Program-made: the position numbers and the translations under genes
In this document: piece after piece, positions 1 through 11,347 of the stretch
How the letters are laid out: every line of letters starts with the position of its first letter
How positions within the stretch are numbered: the stretch's first letter is position 1
From: Hibiscus mutabilis
Taxonomy: Eukaryota > Streptophyta > Magnoliopsida > Malvales > Malvaceae
DNA: 64,000 bases
Reading direction: 5' to 3'
Assembly: GCA_019671005.1 (NCBI GenBank)
Contig: CM033718.1
Location: 35,418,508-35,482,507, forward strand
The notes under the pieces: model-generated
Database searches by the model: none
What the model was told of the DNA's origin: nothing
Seen by the model: the letters and a program-made list of their open reading frames with translations, nothing else

Positions 1-22
1 TCCTTTGGCAAAATCAAGAATA

Positions 23-53
<31 letters not shown>

Positions 54-894
54 TGTTCAATACCAAATTAAAAAAAAATTCTAAATCAATAAAATTAAAA
101 AATGATCAAGGTAAATATCAACAATGGAAGAATTTAATTACAATTATAAAAAGTTACTTTTAATGATTTTTAGAGTATTTTCCAACACTTATAAAAGGAT
201 TTAATTGAAAGAAAATAAGATTTAGAAGCTCAATTGGAAGTTTCATTATGGATTTAAGGACTTAATTGGAAATGGAATAAAACAAACCATCTTAATTAAA
301 CTAAAAATCTGCCATAAATGACTAAATTGTAAGCATACTAAAACCTTTAAGCCTCTCCGAAAATTCACTAAAACTTGAACCTTCTTTCCCGCCATTTACC
401 CTTTTTAATGTTTTAAGTTCATCTTCCTCATTCTCTCTCCCGCCCATTCACTGCAACATTCTCCATTTCTCCTCCCCATTTTCATATCCGGTCATCAACC
501 ATTCACTTTATGCGTGAAATGCACCCAGACGCACCATTCAACTCGTCGTCCGTCCCAAGCAAACCCCTATCAACCGTTTCTCCCCCACCGGTCGTTAACG
601 AGATTCGAGACAAAAACCTTTGACAAACCATTGGTGCGACAATGGGGACTAACCCCTATCAACTTTTCAACACCATCCCCATCCATTAATCAGATTCAAA
701 ACAAAAACCTTTGGGGATACAATGGGGATTCGCCACTTATCGCCGCGACCGTCGCTATCCCGTTATTTCGTGTCCACGACAGCCCACTATCGCGTCGTGA
801 TTACGCTTCCCACCGTGATTTCCTTCGATTGTAGTTTTGAACAACGGCACGACCACAATTTCACAATCGCTATCGCATTAGCGAGCACTATTTA
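1..894. other. Unassigned non-coding stretch at window edge
   Basis: The first ~380 bases are A+T-rich; about 380-890 is C/T-rich and relatively rich in CG. A degenerate duplication of roughly 85 bp is visible (about 565-649 and 652-731; both halves share CCCCTATCAAC, ACAAAAACCTTTG and ACAATGGGGA). A 106-codon frame at 514-834 (+) crosses this duplication but resembles no family I know. The right border (~895) is where the neighbouring reverse-transcriptase homology stops, so this is probably foreign DNA joined to a broken gypsy element. Confidence 0.4.
23..49. repeat. (AT)n microsatellite
   Basis: Uninterrupted AT dinucleotide run of about 13 units. Confidence 0.9.
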
Positions 895-1470
895 AATCCG
901 ATATCGAGTATGAAAGGCTCTCTTGGGTACGTCTTGTTCTTTCACTTTCATTTAATAGTACCGATCTAAGGTCGATCTTCTTTGAAATACGGAAGCATCC
1001 CCGAGTTGATCAAAATGATCTTCACCAACGGGATATACGGTTCTTGATAGTGAGCTTGTTTAGCTGACGATAGTCAATACAAAGCCGTATAGTCCCGCTC
1101 TCTTTTTCACGAATCAGGACACCCCGAGATAACCCCACCCTGCCTTTAGGCCAAATAAAGCCTTTATCTTGTATCTTGCTTTATCTTGTAGCTTCTTCTT
1201 GAGTTCTTCCAGTTCAATAGTGTCATTCGTTAAGGTGTGATGGACATTTCTAGTTGTTCCAGGTTGAACTTCAATCTCAATTCAAGTTCATCTTGTATAG
1301 TCATGGCAGCAAAGATTGAGGTCAATTTTCTATCTCATAGGAGGATTGATTCATTTCCTAAGCCCAGAGATACAGTCTTCTATTTAGGCAATCTACTCAA
1401 GCCTCATGTTTACTTAGCCAATCTAGTCCTAACACTAGATCGAACAATTTGGCAATATATATAAATCAAT
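895..1470 (-). pseudogene. Ty3/gypsy protease-RT fragment (broken)
   Basis: On the minus strand, 1446-1420 encodes FDLVLGLDWLSKH, the C-terminal flap-side motif of gypsy aspartic proteases. About 1205-1057 encodes the RT entry region: a KGFI-W start, then GTIRLCIDYRQLNK, the conserved palm motif. After a frameshift near 1020 the homology resumes as DLRSGYYQMKV and stops near 895. The catalytic YxDD/FIDD segment, RNase H and integrase are absent, and there are in-frame stops. The motif match to the chromovirus class is strong, but the lineage is not certain. It lies about 400 bases inside the PBS, so gag and most of protease were deleted. Confidence 0.75.
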
Positions 1471-1846
1471 AGGAAACTGTATGTTTTTTAATGACTATAG
1501 AACATTCCTTGCAAAGGAAGTTAATGGATGTGATTCCCCCTATTGGGTTCGAAACTACAAGGCTTTGCTTTACAATTTCCAAGTTCATCTCTTCATTATC
1601 TAACATTAGGAGCCTTCATTCAAGGATCAATAAAAGTTTTGTTTTTGACATTCTAGTTGAAAGAAGTAAAGGTTTTGAAGTTTCTCACCTTCATTCAAGC
1701 CTCAAGTCTTGTTTTTGACATTCTAGTTGAATCGAACAATAAAGGTTTTAGTTTTCACATTTAAGCAACAATACAAGCTTATATCAAGTCTCCTAGGTGG
1801 CACAATATCCTATATGAGACAAGAGAGCTTATAGAACCGACTAAAA
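1471..1846. other. Internal remnant between PBS and protease scrap
   Basis: Non-coding. A ~45-base segment containing GTTTTTGACATTCTAGTTGA occurs twice (about 1630-1665 and 1709-1730). From about 1790 the sequence holds CTCCTAGGTGGCAC, a block also found just inside the PBS of Elements I and II (near 35351 and 40674), which ties these elements together. Confidence 0.5.
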
Positions 1847-1863
1847 GCTCGATTACCAATAAA
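1847..1863 (-). other. Degenerate primer-binding site next to 5' LTR
   Basis: Minus strand reads TTTATTGGTAATCGAG directly after the LTR end, a decayed form of the initiator-Met tRNA-type site TTGGTATCAGAG. Its place beside TGTAACACCCC supports this call. Confidence 0.5.
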
Positions 1864-4800
1864 TGTAACACCCCATCCCAGGTTAGCCGTAACCCGAGTT
1901 CAAGAGCGTTACCAAAGTGAGAACAAAGCAAAAGATAGGTTACTTGTTGTACAAGTAACCTCAATATACATGACTTGCAACGCAAGTAACCTAAACACAA
2001 CCATTCAAAACATACAAAGCAATCCGCATTAAACAAAACCAACATACTTAGCATTCTAATTTAGATACTAATTTGTTTCATTTCATACTTATATCCTAAG
2101 TTACCATTCTCATATTACCACCATTCCATTCAATTCAATCATAAATCATTCAAACAACAATCATAATAAGTTTGTTCTTATTACATACTACATAATTACT
2201 ATTTTACTATTAGACATAATTCACTTTTGTTCTTACTACAAATTCATGTACTCTATTCGAATGATACAAGAGGTCACTTAACTCATTTCAATTAGCTTAC
2301 TTGCATCTCAAGATACTACTTATTCAACCAATTAACATGATCAATACAAAGCATCCAACTTACATTCTTATTACATATTCTTACACCTATTCGAACTATA
2401 AGGTGATCCCTAATCATATTTCATTTGTTTCTTTTTCAATCAAGACATACTATTTCATGGCTTACTTAGTTAGTACATTGTTAATGCATGCTTAAACATA
2501 CCTTAGCCTCAATCTCAACATTGCCGAATCATGCCAATAGCCATAAGAACAAATGCATGATCATACACATTGGTCTAGCATTCGAATTAAACAAGGTTCA
2601 AAAACATTGAATTTCTAACATATATTATACTAAATTATATACATAAATTATATACTATTATTATATACATATCATCATATATAGTTTAAATCATCCAAGT
2701 TGGTTAGATGATAGGCCCATCAAAACATTACATATACTAGTCTTAAACACACATCCAAACATGATCAAAGCTACCTATTACAAGATCTAGTGCCACCAAA
2801 CTAGGAGTATACAAAGAGTATGAAATCATACTTTCAAGCTTGCTTCAAGATGTTGCTTCGATCTCGATATCCTCTTGATAATGTCTTTAATCTGTTATGG
2901 GAAGAATGAAGAGTAGAGTGTAAGTACAAGTTATGTACTTAGTGAGGTAACACTAAGTCTAGCCAATTTCAAGTATACATATCCAAGTTTACATGTATTT
3001 CAAAGAATCAAGATCATCTCTACCTGACACATACCATTAGAATTCAAGGAGTATCCTAGGCAATCTTCATATATCACAAAATCAACATAGCAACATCCAT
3101 CATAATACCATCCATGCTATTTCCCATATCTTGCTTATCTTGAAGACAAGCAACCAAATACTCCAATTACAAGGTAGACATTCTTACACAAAGTCGTCAT
3201 TTATACATTTCTTTCATGAGAAGTATCTAGTTATACAACCATTCATGTGTCATCTTTTAAGGCAAGGAAATTCATTCAAGAATCTTACAAATCAAGTAAT
3301 GTTTATATCACACCACCAAAGCAAACAATGTTCATTTCAAGTTATTAAGTCATCTTATAACACCCTTGGTAAGTAGTTTACTAGATAATCAAATATGCAA
3401 CAATATGCACCGAAGTGCCAACATGCACCGAAGTGCCAATATGCACCATCGTGCAAATATGCACCGTAGTGCCAATATGCACCGTAGTGCCAATATGAGC
3501 TCAAGATTCTAAGGCATGCCCTCCTATCTATCCAAACTAGCTACCAAGGTTGTTGATTATCCATTTCATTCAAGCTTTATACATTTCAATATCCAATACA
3601 AGATTATGCCATTCAAAGGCCAAGCTCTTAAGGCTTATGGAGTCTTAACTCCCAAGACTAGTCTATCCATGCCATTCGAATGGCATGAATACAAAGTTGT
3701 ACCGTTGTTCAATTCATTTCAACCAGCCATGTATATCAACCACAAACACATGCATATGTATGCAATGTGCGTACCTTATTCTCCAAGAAAGCATACCATT
3801 TCTTACCTTTGGCATAAGCAATGCAACATATCAAGCATTTCATTTCATTTGCTTAACACTCAAGTAAACACATAGAACATGGCATCAAACGAGTTGTCAT
3901 ACATGTCATTCTTCCCTTAATTAGCCAAATATGTATTAGGTCATGTTAAATGGCAATGACATTGAATTAAGACAATAACAAGGTTGGTTAGGACCTAGTC
4001 CCAACCCAAATGATAGTTACACTCACAATACTTCTAGCAAATCAATTGTCTTGTATCCAAATCCCTCTGCCTCTAGCTTTGGGATGTCCACTCCTATCTT
4101 CCTCTTCCGCAAATTGATGCCCTTGGTCTAGCAAGCATAACACGTACATTTCATCAAAACAAGCACATAATGTCACACAATTATAGTAGCAATGTTACCA
4201 CATTTGTACCTAACATTTAACTACTATTTTTATACTTTCTTTTAAGCATTTCTTACTAGTTCATCTCCATATTGTTATTAACTCATTTTAAGACATAACT
4301 GGATAGGTTATAATGTCCCAAAACTGTTTTGGAAACAGTTTGCATCGAGGTGTAAAAATAGTCCCAAACTGCCCAGGACACTACTGCCTGGCAGTTTCAC
4401 ACTGTTCTTTTAAATGGTCATATATTTTAATCCGAACATCAAAATTTTGATTACTATACACCGTTCGAAAGCTAACAAAATTGTCTTTAAGACCATAATA
4501 GACTTGCATTTTAGTTCTTAGCCAATTAGTACAATTTATTGTTCAAAGACAAGGTATATACACTGCCTAGACAGTTTGCACTGTCCAGCAATTTCTATTT
4601 ACAGTTTCCAGCATAGGACCCAGTTTTCAGTTATGTTTTCACCTAATGAAAGTAGACATACTAAGGATCATGTCACTAAAATTTTATCACTGAATTTGAT
4701 CTATACAATATTTTGTGAATTTTCAAAGCTACTGCCTAGAACAGAGCAATTATGGGCAGATTGTACCTATTCACATTGTAATTCCTTAAATTCATTTTAA

Positions 4801-5766
4801 CCAATGTTTTGGCCCTATAATTCATTTCATATGACATACTAAACATGTTTAGTCAATGTTAATTCATTATTCAAGACGGCCAAAACAGAGTAAGTTGGTT
4901 AAGTTGCTTAATTTTGCATGATTACACAATATGTTCGTACTAAAACAGTTTCTATGCTATATGACTATGTTCATACTTTTATCTTTCATTTCCAGCATTG
5001 GTTGCTAACAATTCATCTTGTTTAACACCTTAATTACATTACCTAATCATGACCATGTTCAATTCATTAATTCCACAGCTCAATTACAAGTTCTAACCAT
5101 TCAATTCTTACATCAACATCTCATTTCAATTTTCCAGCAACCTAGCTTTGTTACACTATCACATACACATAATTTCCAGCATAATACCTAGTGTTCATTC
5201 TTCAAATTTGCATAATTCTACAACCATTCAATCATCTAACAACATATTCAATAGTTAATTTCATCTATAATCATCAAAATAGTCCAATTCAACAAGTATA
5301 GTTGCCTATTCGATTGAACAAGAGTAGATTCATACTTACTTTGCTTCTAGCTTTAATTTCCTTACAAAATCCTAAACATGAAAGCTTAATTCCCTTCTTC
5401 AATGGCTGATTTCTCAAGCTCTCTTTCTCCCTATTTTCTCTCCTTCAATTCGGCCAACAAATAGAAATGAAGAAGATGATGACAACATCTAATCCAAGTT
5501 ATTGGATTTGTGAATTGTCCAAATTGTCCCTTAATTAACCCTTATTATTAACTTAATCAAGGGCATTAGGGGAAACAAGGAATTTAGCATGCATTCCCCT
5601 TGTTTCTCATTTAATTCAATGTAGTCACTTTAAATTGATCACTTATTTCATTCATTCTTTCAATTAGATCCTTGACTAATCAATTTAGCTTAAATTCTAG
5701 GTTCAATTAAGCTATCAACTTATGCAATTGGTTTCAATACTTCTAGGCTAGGATTTGGGGTGTTAT
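1864..5766 (-). repeat. 5' LTR of Element III (3.9 kb)
   Basis: Starts TGTAACACCCC and ends GGGGTGTTATA on the plus strand, so the two ends form an 11-bp imperfect inverted repeat, as in the other large LTRs here. Shared landmarks with the LTRs at 5767-8034 and 30362-33822 include a hairpin minisatellite followed by GAGCTC and CTAAGGCATG, and a distal block rich in CAGTTTGCACTGT-like words. Non-coding; open frames in it are chance. Confidence 0.75.
3403..3492. repeat. 18-bp minisatellite of GCAC-N4-GTGC dyads
   Basis: Five consecutive 18-bp units. Each contains GCAC, a four-base spacer and GTGC; the spacers are CGAA, CGAA, CATC, CGTA and CGTA. The arms are perfect in all five. It lies just before GAGCTC, the same place in the LTR as the 24-bp array at 5827-5994. 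Confidence 0.9.
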
Positions 5767-8034
5767 AATTACAGCTTATTAATTTTGTTTTGCCTTGGTA
5801 GATAGTAGGACTAGGTAATCAAGTCTCAAGTGGGAACACAAAGTACCTAGCAAGTGGGTACACAAGTACCTAAACAAGAAGGTGTCCACAACACCACACA
5901 AGTGGGTACTCAAAGTACCTAGCAAGATGATGCCCACGGCATCTAACAAGAAGGTGTCTATAACACCAAGCAAGATGGTACACACAGTACCTAACAAGTC
6001 GAGCTCTAGACTCTAAGGCATGTCAGCCTACCTAAACCAACTAACAACCAAGGACTTATTGAATCTTTTAGTTCAAGCAATCACACAACAAGTGATTAAG
6101 CATCAAACATAGCAAGCTCACGTCCATTTCAAGTCTCTAAGTCAAGTAAATCTAGATCATTTTAAAAGGTTTCATGAATTTCCAGCGTACTCACATTCAA
6201 GCATCAACAAGCATCAAGCAAGGATTATACTAATTCTATTCGAACAGCCACATTACAAGGTAGGTTTTCAAGCAATTGTCTTATGTAACAATTTCACTAG
6301 CTATCATGTATCAAACATAATTCAAACACCAAGGTTCCATTTAGTTCATTATTCCCTTAAATTGGTTTATCAAATATGGATTAAGTTAATTTCATACTAT
6401 CAATTATCAGGCAAAAATTTAGACATGGATTGTTGGTTTAGACACTAGTCCCAACCCTAAATAAGACTACACTCACAAAACTTCAAGCAAAAGCAAGCTA
6501 GTGTTGCTCCTTGATATAGATTCCTTTATCCTTCCTTTTAGCTTGGCCAACCCTCTCTTCTTCCATGATATCTTCTATTCCTTGTTCTAATAAACCATAC
6601 ACAAACATATAAAGATAATGTTAGCACACAATTCACCAAGCCAATTCGTTCAATCAAGCAGAATTTCATTACAACCCTAAACTATTCTCTGGCCCTAGCA
6701 GTTTGCACACCCTTCACTAATATGCCTATATCTTTTAATCTATACGTCGGAATTTCAATTGGTTTACTCTGTTGGAAAGCTAATTCAATTATCTATTCAA
6801 CCATGTATGGCTCATACTTTTAGTCTTTCTAGATCAATACAGTTTTTAGTGTCAAATTTCCAGTTTTGAAACTGCCAGATTTCATTTAAGTCTACTTTTA
6901 GGGGTTAATTAGCATATGACCCTTACTAATTCATTTTGGCCCTTTAGACCCTTATTTCCCCTGTTTGTCCCATGTTTTTACATGTTAAGATAGGTCCCTA
7001 AACAGTTCATTTCAGTCCTCAATTTAATCACTTTTCCAGATTAGTCCAGTTTCACCTATTCTGCCAATTACTCACTTTAAACAATTCAATTAGCCATAAT
7101 TCATGCAATTCAAGTTATCTAGTATTCATTTTAATCATTCCCCTGTTTTTAACTAACATTTCCAGCATTTATTTATGTCCAATTCAATCCCACATATCTT
7201 AATTCATTCAAAACAGTCCAGATTAGTAAATTAAGCTAGCTAGATGACTAGTTTCACTATTAACTCGATTTCCTCAATTCTACTATCAATCTAACTCATT
7301 CAAGATTTAAATTATCCATTTTACATGATTTCTATTAGGTGATTTCATGTTAACATCATTCCTTATTCAATTGACACATCAATTACATCAATTCAATTCG
7401 GCTAAGCTACTAGGTGAACTAATTCCATAGTCAATGTATCTAACATGATCATCTAGTTAAGTACTACTCAAATTCACATGATACTATCATCATTCAATCT
7501 TCCAACAAGCATATACAATGACTAATTCCATCAACAAGCATCATACAAATCCAATTCAATCAATTTTATCTTCTATTCGAATGAATCAAGAGCAATGATG
7601 TGCTCACCTTGCTTTCTAGCTCACTTCCTATGGTAGATTATGAACATGAAAGCTTTAATTCTGCTCCTAAAATGGCTTCCTCTAAATTTTCTCTCTCACT
7701 CATTCTCTCTAGAAATCCGGCAAGCATGAGGAATGAAGGAAGATGATGATGATGATAACTTAAGATAATGGATTTAGGAAATGTCTAATTTATCCTTTGT
7801 TTAATCTTTAATCATGTAATTAACCAATGGCATTAGGAGAATTGGAAATTTTGGCATGCAATCTCCTTTTTCTTTAATTTGTTCGAATTGGTCACTCATG
7901 AATTAGTCCCTAATTTCTTTTATTCTTTCAATTAAGTCCTTAGTTGAACTAATTAGAATAAATTCAAGTTCAATTAAGCTATTAATTTAGGCAATTAATT
8001 CCCATACTACTAGGCTAGTGTTTAGGGAATTACA
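5767..8034 (-). repeat. Truncated large LTR of a related element
   Basis: Ends TTTAGGGAATTACA at 8034, matching the other large-LTR ends, but begins inside an LTR. It aligns in order with 3400-5766: dyad array, CTAAGGCATG landmark, GTCCCAACCC block, final AATTCGGCAA-type block. It was probably cut by the insertion of Element III at 5766/5767. Its right end abuts the LINE RT remnant. Confidence 0.65.
5827..5994. repeat. 24-bp minisatellite of covarying dyads
   Basis: Seven units of exactly 24 bp, each beginning CAAG. Positions 7-11 and 16/17-20/21 of each unit are complementary: GGTAC/GTACC (units 2, 4, 7), GGTGT/ACACC (units 3, 6), GATGCC/GGCATC (unit 5). Unit 1 (GGAAC/GTACC) has one mismatch. 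Arm changes are paired (G-C to A-T, A-T to G-C, C-G to T-A), so complementarity rather than sequence is kept. Confidence 0.95.
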
Positions 8035-9506
8035 GAATCGCCCACATGGCTCCAATTTTTATGGAAAAAGAAGGCTCAAAAACCATATGATCTCGAGGGT
8101 TTTAGCAGATCCATACTGAATATAGTTTGCCTCACCTCCTCTAGCATAATGGGACAAGTCAAAGGCCTTAGTTTGGTAGCATCAAGCCTTTGAAAACCAC
8201 CCATAAACCCCAAAGGCAGAGGTTATCTAATTTCTAAAGAGAACATGGTCTAAAAAAATTGGGTAAAATGATTTTTAAGTGCATTCGAATCATTACAGCA
8301 TACGCCACATCCATTTTAAGCATATGGACCATATGTTTTCCTCATGTTCACCATAGAATCATAGAACTTGGTATTACAATCCACTTTCGCAATCCACGCA
8401 CTCGATTTTTATGCCAAAAGCTTTCTTTCTACTCAATAACAACATCAATTTCTTTTTCGAGACCCACCTCTAAATTTGATAAGAAATGGGAGTCTGGTTT
8501 ATCTAATGCCAGTTCCACATCTTGGTTACATGCAAGAAGTAGGGTCTTGTGTCTGCCAATATACCCAAAAGTCTCTTGATGAGTAATTTGCTCTTGAAAC
8601 TACAATAGGTTATCGCAAATAGGTGCTTCAGTGTTCCAAAAATGATCAAAAGTTCTCCCAATATCTGGATGAGTATGACACACGAAAAAGAAACAAAACA
8701 GATGTTTACTCGACATAGATACCAAAACTTCTATTTTAAGAAGGATAGGCCTATGATAGGAACCTAGCTTCTGAAGGTGAATGACTTTCGTTGCTGTGAA
8801 CTTTTTGTACCCTTGAAAGATACAAAGACAATAGTCCAGTCTCTGTCTAAGCGAGCCACATTCCTATGTGAACTGTGGTCCATTGAACCTCATATAAAGC
8901 AATTTAGATTAGATTAGAAAGTCACAAAATTTGACACAAACCCTTGACCATCTTAAAGATCCTCCTTTCCTCTTTTGAGAACTAAGTAGCATTAAAATCA
9001 CCCTCGAGTACCTCTGGCCATTCAAGATTTGGCTTAGGAGCCCTCAATTTTTCCCACAGATAGCTATGTTTTATACTATCCAAGCTAGCATACAAGAACG
9101 AAATAAATAAATTACACTTACTTCCTACTTCCAAACAATGGCCATGTAAATATTGGTTAGACACAACAAGAATATCTACTTTAATGAAAGTCTTCCACAG
9201 AACCCAAATGCCACTAGAAAAACTTGTAGCCTCATACATAAAGAATAGTCGAAACTGACTTCCTAGTGAAATCATCAGCCTGAGCTCCACTAACAAGTGT
9301 CTCCAAGATGGAAATAACATCAAGCTTCTACAACTTCTCGAAAAGCTTGAAATACCTAACAAAATCAAGGCCCAGAATGCCTTGTACATCTCAAAAGATG
9401 AATTTAACCATAAAAATAATACAAGGAGAAAGGTCAACTTAGACTTGAGGAGTATCGTTCGCCGTCCTTTCGAGCGCCTTATTTGCTCGTCATTAAACCT
9501 GATCAC
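8035..9506 (-). pseudogene. LINE ORF2 remnant: AP-like endonuclease and RT N-terminus
   Basis: On the minus strand, reading down from 9506: ILETLVSG (the Glu of the L1 endonuclease metal site), then after a frameshift SSGIWVLW, a YASLDS segment and GDFNAT (8990-8982, the DxN catalytic pair). Further down is LGSYHRPILL, where plant L1 proteins have GSDH; the catalytic Asp has become Tyr. Near 8150-8060 is a segment matching the start of plant LINE RTs (EEVRQTIFSMD followed by a decayed K-PG-DGF motif). Many stops and frameshifts make it inactive. The family call is firm; exact ends are not. Confidence 0.8.
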
Positions 9507-9588
9507 TGAATCTTTGTTGCATATCTAGAGAAATTTTCAGTTGAGCACTCAAAACTTCACCAACTTTCTCCAACTCATGAATTATGGC

Positions 9589-9593
9589 TCCAA
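9589..9593. repeat. Left TSD of the copia element (TCCAA)
   Basis: Five bases before the LTR start TGTTGGGATGAACA. The partner is CCCAA at 49219-49223, one mismatch. Confidence 0.7.
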
Positions 9594-10841
9594 TGTTGGG
9601 ATGAACATTCAATGCAAATGGCCAACGGAGGGTAAATTGGCAATTAAAAATTTGGTGGAACTAATTGCAAAAGCAATAAAAGATTGAGATAAGAGATTTA
9701 TAGTGGTTCAACCTTCTCAATAAGGTTTACATCCACCACCATAGCTATCCACACTAAGGATTTCTCAAATCCATTAGATTTGCTTTCCTTTGGAGGCTCA
9801 AGGTGATAATCTTACAAACTACCTTAAGGTTTATACCCCCAAACCTTAAGAATACACTCAAAGAGAGAAATAAAAATATAGCACACTAAGAAAACCTCAC
9901 AGGTAGTTTGTTTGCACAATTAAGGTTCACTCTAACCCCAAACCTGAATAAAAAGATTACAATGAAGAACATTCAAATAGGTTTACAATATTTGACAAAT
10001 TTAGCTCAAAGATGTTGAAGGTGTGCTTGAATGCTTTAGACTTGTTGAATTGTTGTTGAAGAAGCTTTGGAGACTTAATTTTATACCCCTAATTTATTTC
10101 TATCCATTTGGGATATTGAATAGAGTCGTTGGGCTGTATTTTTCCTGCAATAAATATTGTCTGGAAATATTGGGTATTGATCCACGTTCAGTCGTACCGA
10201 TACCTACCATAAGAAGAAAGAGCCATTGCAAAAAAGGGGTACCGGTATGCGAAAGAGCGTATCGTTATGGAGCGAAGGTTTTACAAAGGGTATCGGTACA
10301 GTCCGCACCATACCGCTACTCATTTTGGTCATTGTAATCCTTGGAACTTTTGGTTAAAATACCGTATCGATATGCCTAGAGGTGTACCGGTACGTGTTAA
10401 CAAACTTTTAAAATTATAGATCCAAGAAACTGACAAGGAAACGATCGAATCATTTAATGAAAATATTTAAAAAATCTTTAACCGCCATACTGGTACGCCA
10501 TTGGTTGTACCGATACTCAAAGCTTAATTTGGTGTCCAGTTTCAAAAATGCGTACCAATACGGCTAAATTCGTATGGGTACCCTTTAGCCATTGTGAACA
10601 ATTTTGGTTTCAATAGTGAAAACCTGTACCTGTACGCCATTGGCTGTAATAGTACTTAGTTACCAAATTGGCAAATTTTGAGTACCAAAATACTTAGAAA
10701 ATATTTGGGGATTTAAGGTCTGACTTAGAAAATATTTAAGTTGGAATGCATGTCATTTTAGTGAGTTAATTGAGTATCCTAAAAATTTATTTCTTTTACA
10801 AATTAGTAATTGTTATATCAAAATCAAATATAAGTTTAAAA
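9594..10841 (-). repeat. 3' LTR of Sirevirus-like element (1248 bp)
   Basis: Plus strand begins TGTTGGGATGAACA. The inner end is GTTTAAAA where the partner has GTTTAACA, so the terminal CA/TG has mutated. It aligns along its length with 16323-17448 plus 49089-49218 (1256 bp together). It carries many TACCGGTAC-like dyads between about 10190 and 10640. Confidence 0.9.
10079..10085 (-). promoter_or_regulatory. LTR TATA box (3' LTR copy)
   Basis: Minus strand TATAAAA, in the same place as in the 5' LTR copy (16810-16816). Expected position for a copia LTR promoter; not tested. Confidence 0.45.
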
Positions 10842-10855
10842 ATCTCCCCCTTTTT
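10842..10855 (-). other. Polypurine tract before 3' LTR
   Basis: Minus strand reads AAAAAGGGGGAGAT immediately upstream of the LTR, the plus-strand priming site expected there. Confidence 0.85.
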
Positions 10856-10956
10856 GATATAACAAAACCAAAATAAATTTTTAGTTCACTCCCCTTTTCT
10901 TTAAGGCTAAACGACAATTTGTTTTTGAAAAACCTTTGAAAAATTTATATCTCACG

Positions 10957-10968
10957 TCTCCCCCTTCT
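10957..10968 (-). other. Additional PPT-like purine run
   Basis: Minus strand AGAAGGGGGAGA about 100 bases upstream of the true PPT. Repeated PPT-like runs in this interval are described for Sireviruses. Confidence 0.5.
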
Positions 10969-11347
10969 CGTTAAATCAAAATTAATAGGGTAAAATAAAA
11001 CAAGCATAACACAATATAATCCAAAATAACTCCAAAGATAATAAAAACATAATATTATAAATCCAAAGCATTAAAATTCAAGACATAAAATATCCAACGA
11101 AATTAAAAACATAAACTAAAGCATAAAGTCATAGGAAATATCAAATAAAAAAGGTGCATAAACTCAAATCCTAACAGCTATAATATGATATGAGATGAGA
11201 TGCAAAGCCTAAGAGTCGTCCTCATCATCTTGGTTCTCGTCTTCATCTTCCTCCTCCTTATCGTTGTCTCCAAAAGCATATCCACGCCATTCGGAATGAA
11301 AAGCGGTAATAGTCATATCCATAGAAGACATGATGCTCAGAAAAAAG

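Larger units (their letters stand above)
1..5766 (-). mobile_element. Element III: partial Ty3/gypsy element, minus strand
   Basis: Read on the minus strand, the order is LTR (5766 to 1864), a primer-binding-like site, then protease and RT scraps (1470 to 895), which is the correct order for a gypsy element with its 5' LTR on the right. Gag is missing between the PBS and protease, and homology stops inside RT. The 3' half lies outside the window or is lost. It abuts a related truncated LTR at 5767, which suggests it inserted into that LTR. The second LTR and the left TSD are not visible. Confidence 0.6.
8035..9593 (-). mobile_element. LINE (L1-type), 3' half: endonuclease and RT start
   Basis: Minus-strand continuation of the LINE whose 5' half lies at 49219-50740. 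The two halves were parted by the copia insertion at 9594-49218, flanked by TCCAA (9589-9593) and CCCAA (49219-49223). The 3' end is lost at 8034/8035, where a truncated LTR joins inside the RT domain; most of RT, any RNase H and the poly-A tail are absent. Confidence 0.8.

Noticed and set aside
514..834. 106-codon frame (+) at the left edge
   Set aside because: Crosses a degenerate duplication, no recognisable motif, and chance frames of this length are common here.
3403..3492. CRISPR-like regular array
   Set aside because: Units are contiguous with no unique spacers and the genome is plant; this is a minisatellite.
5779..5997. 72-codon frame (-) across the 24-bp array
   Set aside because: Open only because the unit length is a multiple of three; the paired-arm pattern is at DNA/RNA level.
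1864..8034. A single 6.2-kb LTR
   Set aside because: 5767-8034 repeats the order of landmarks of 3400-5766 and a proper LTR end occurs at 5766, so two LTRs side by side fit better.
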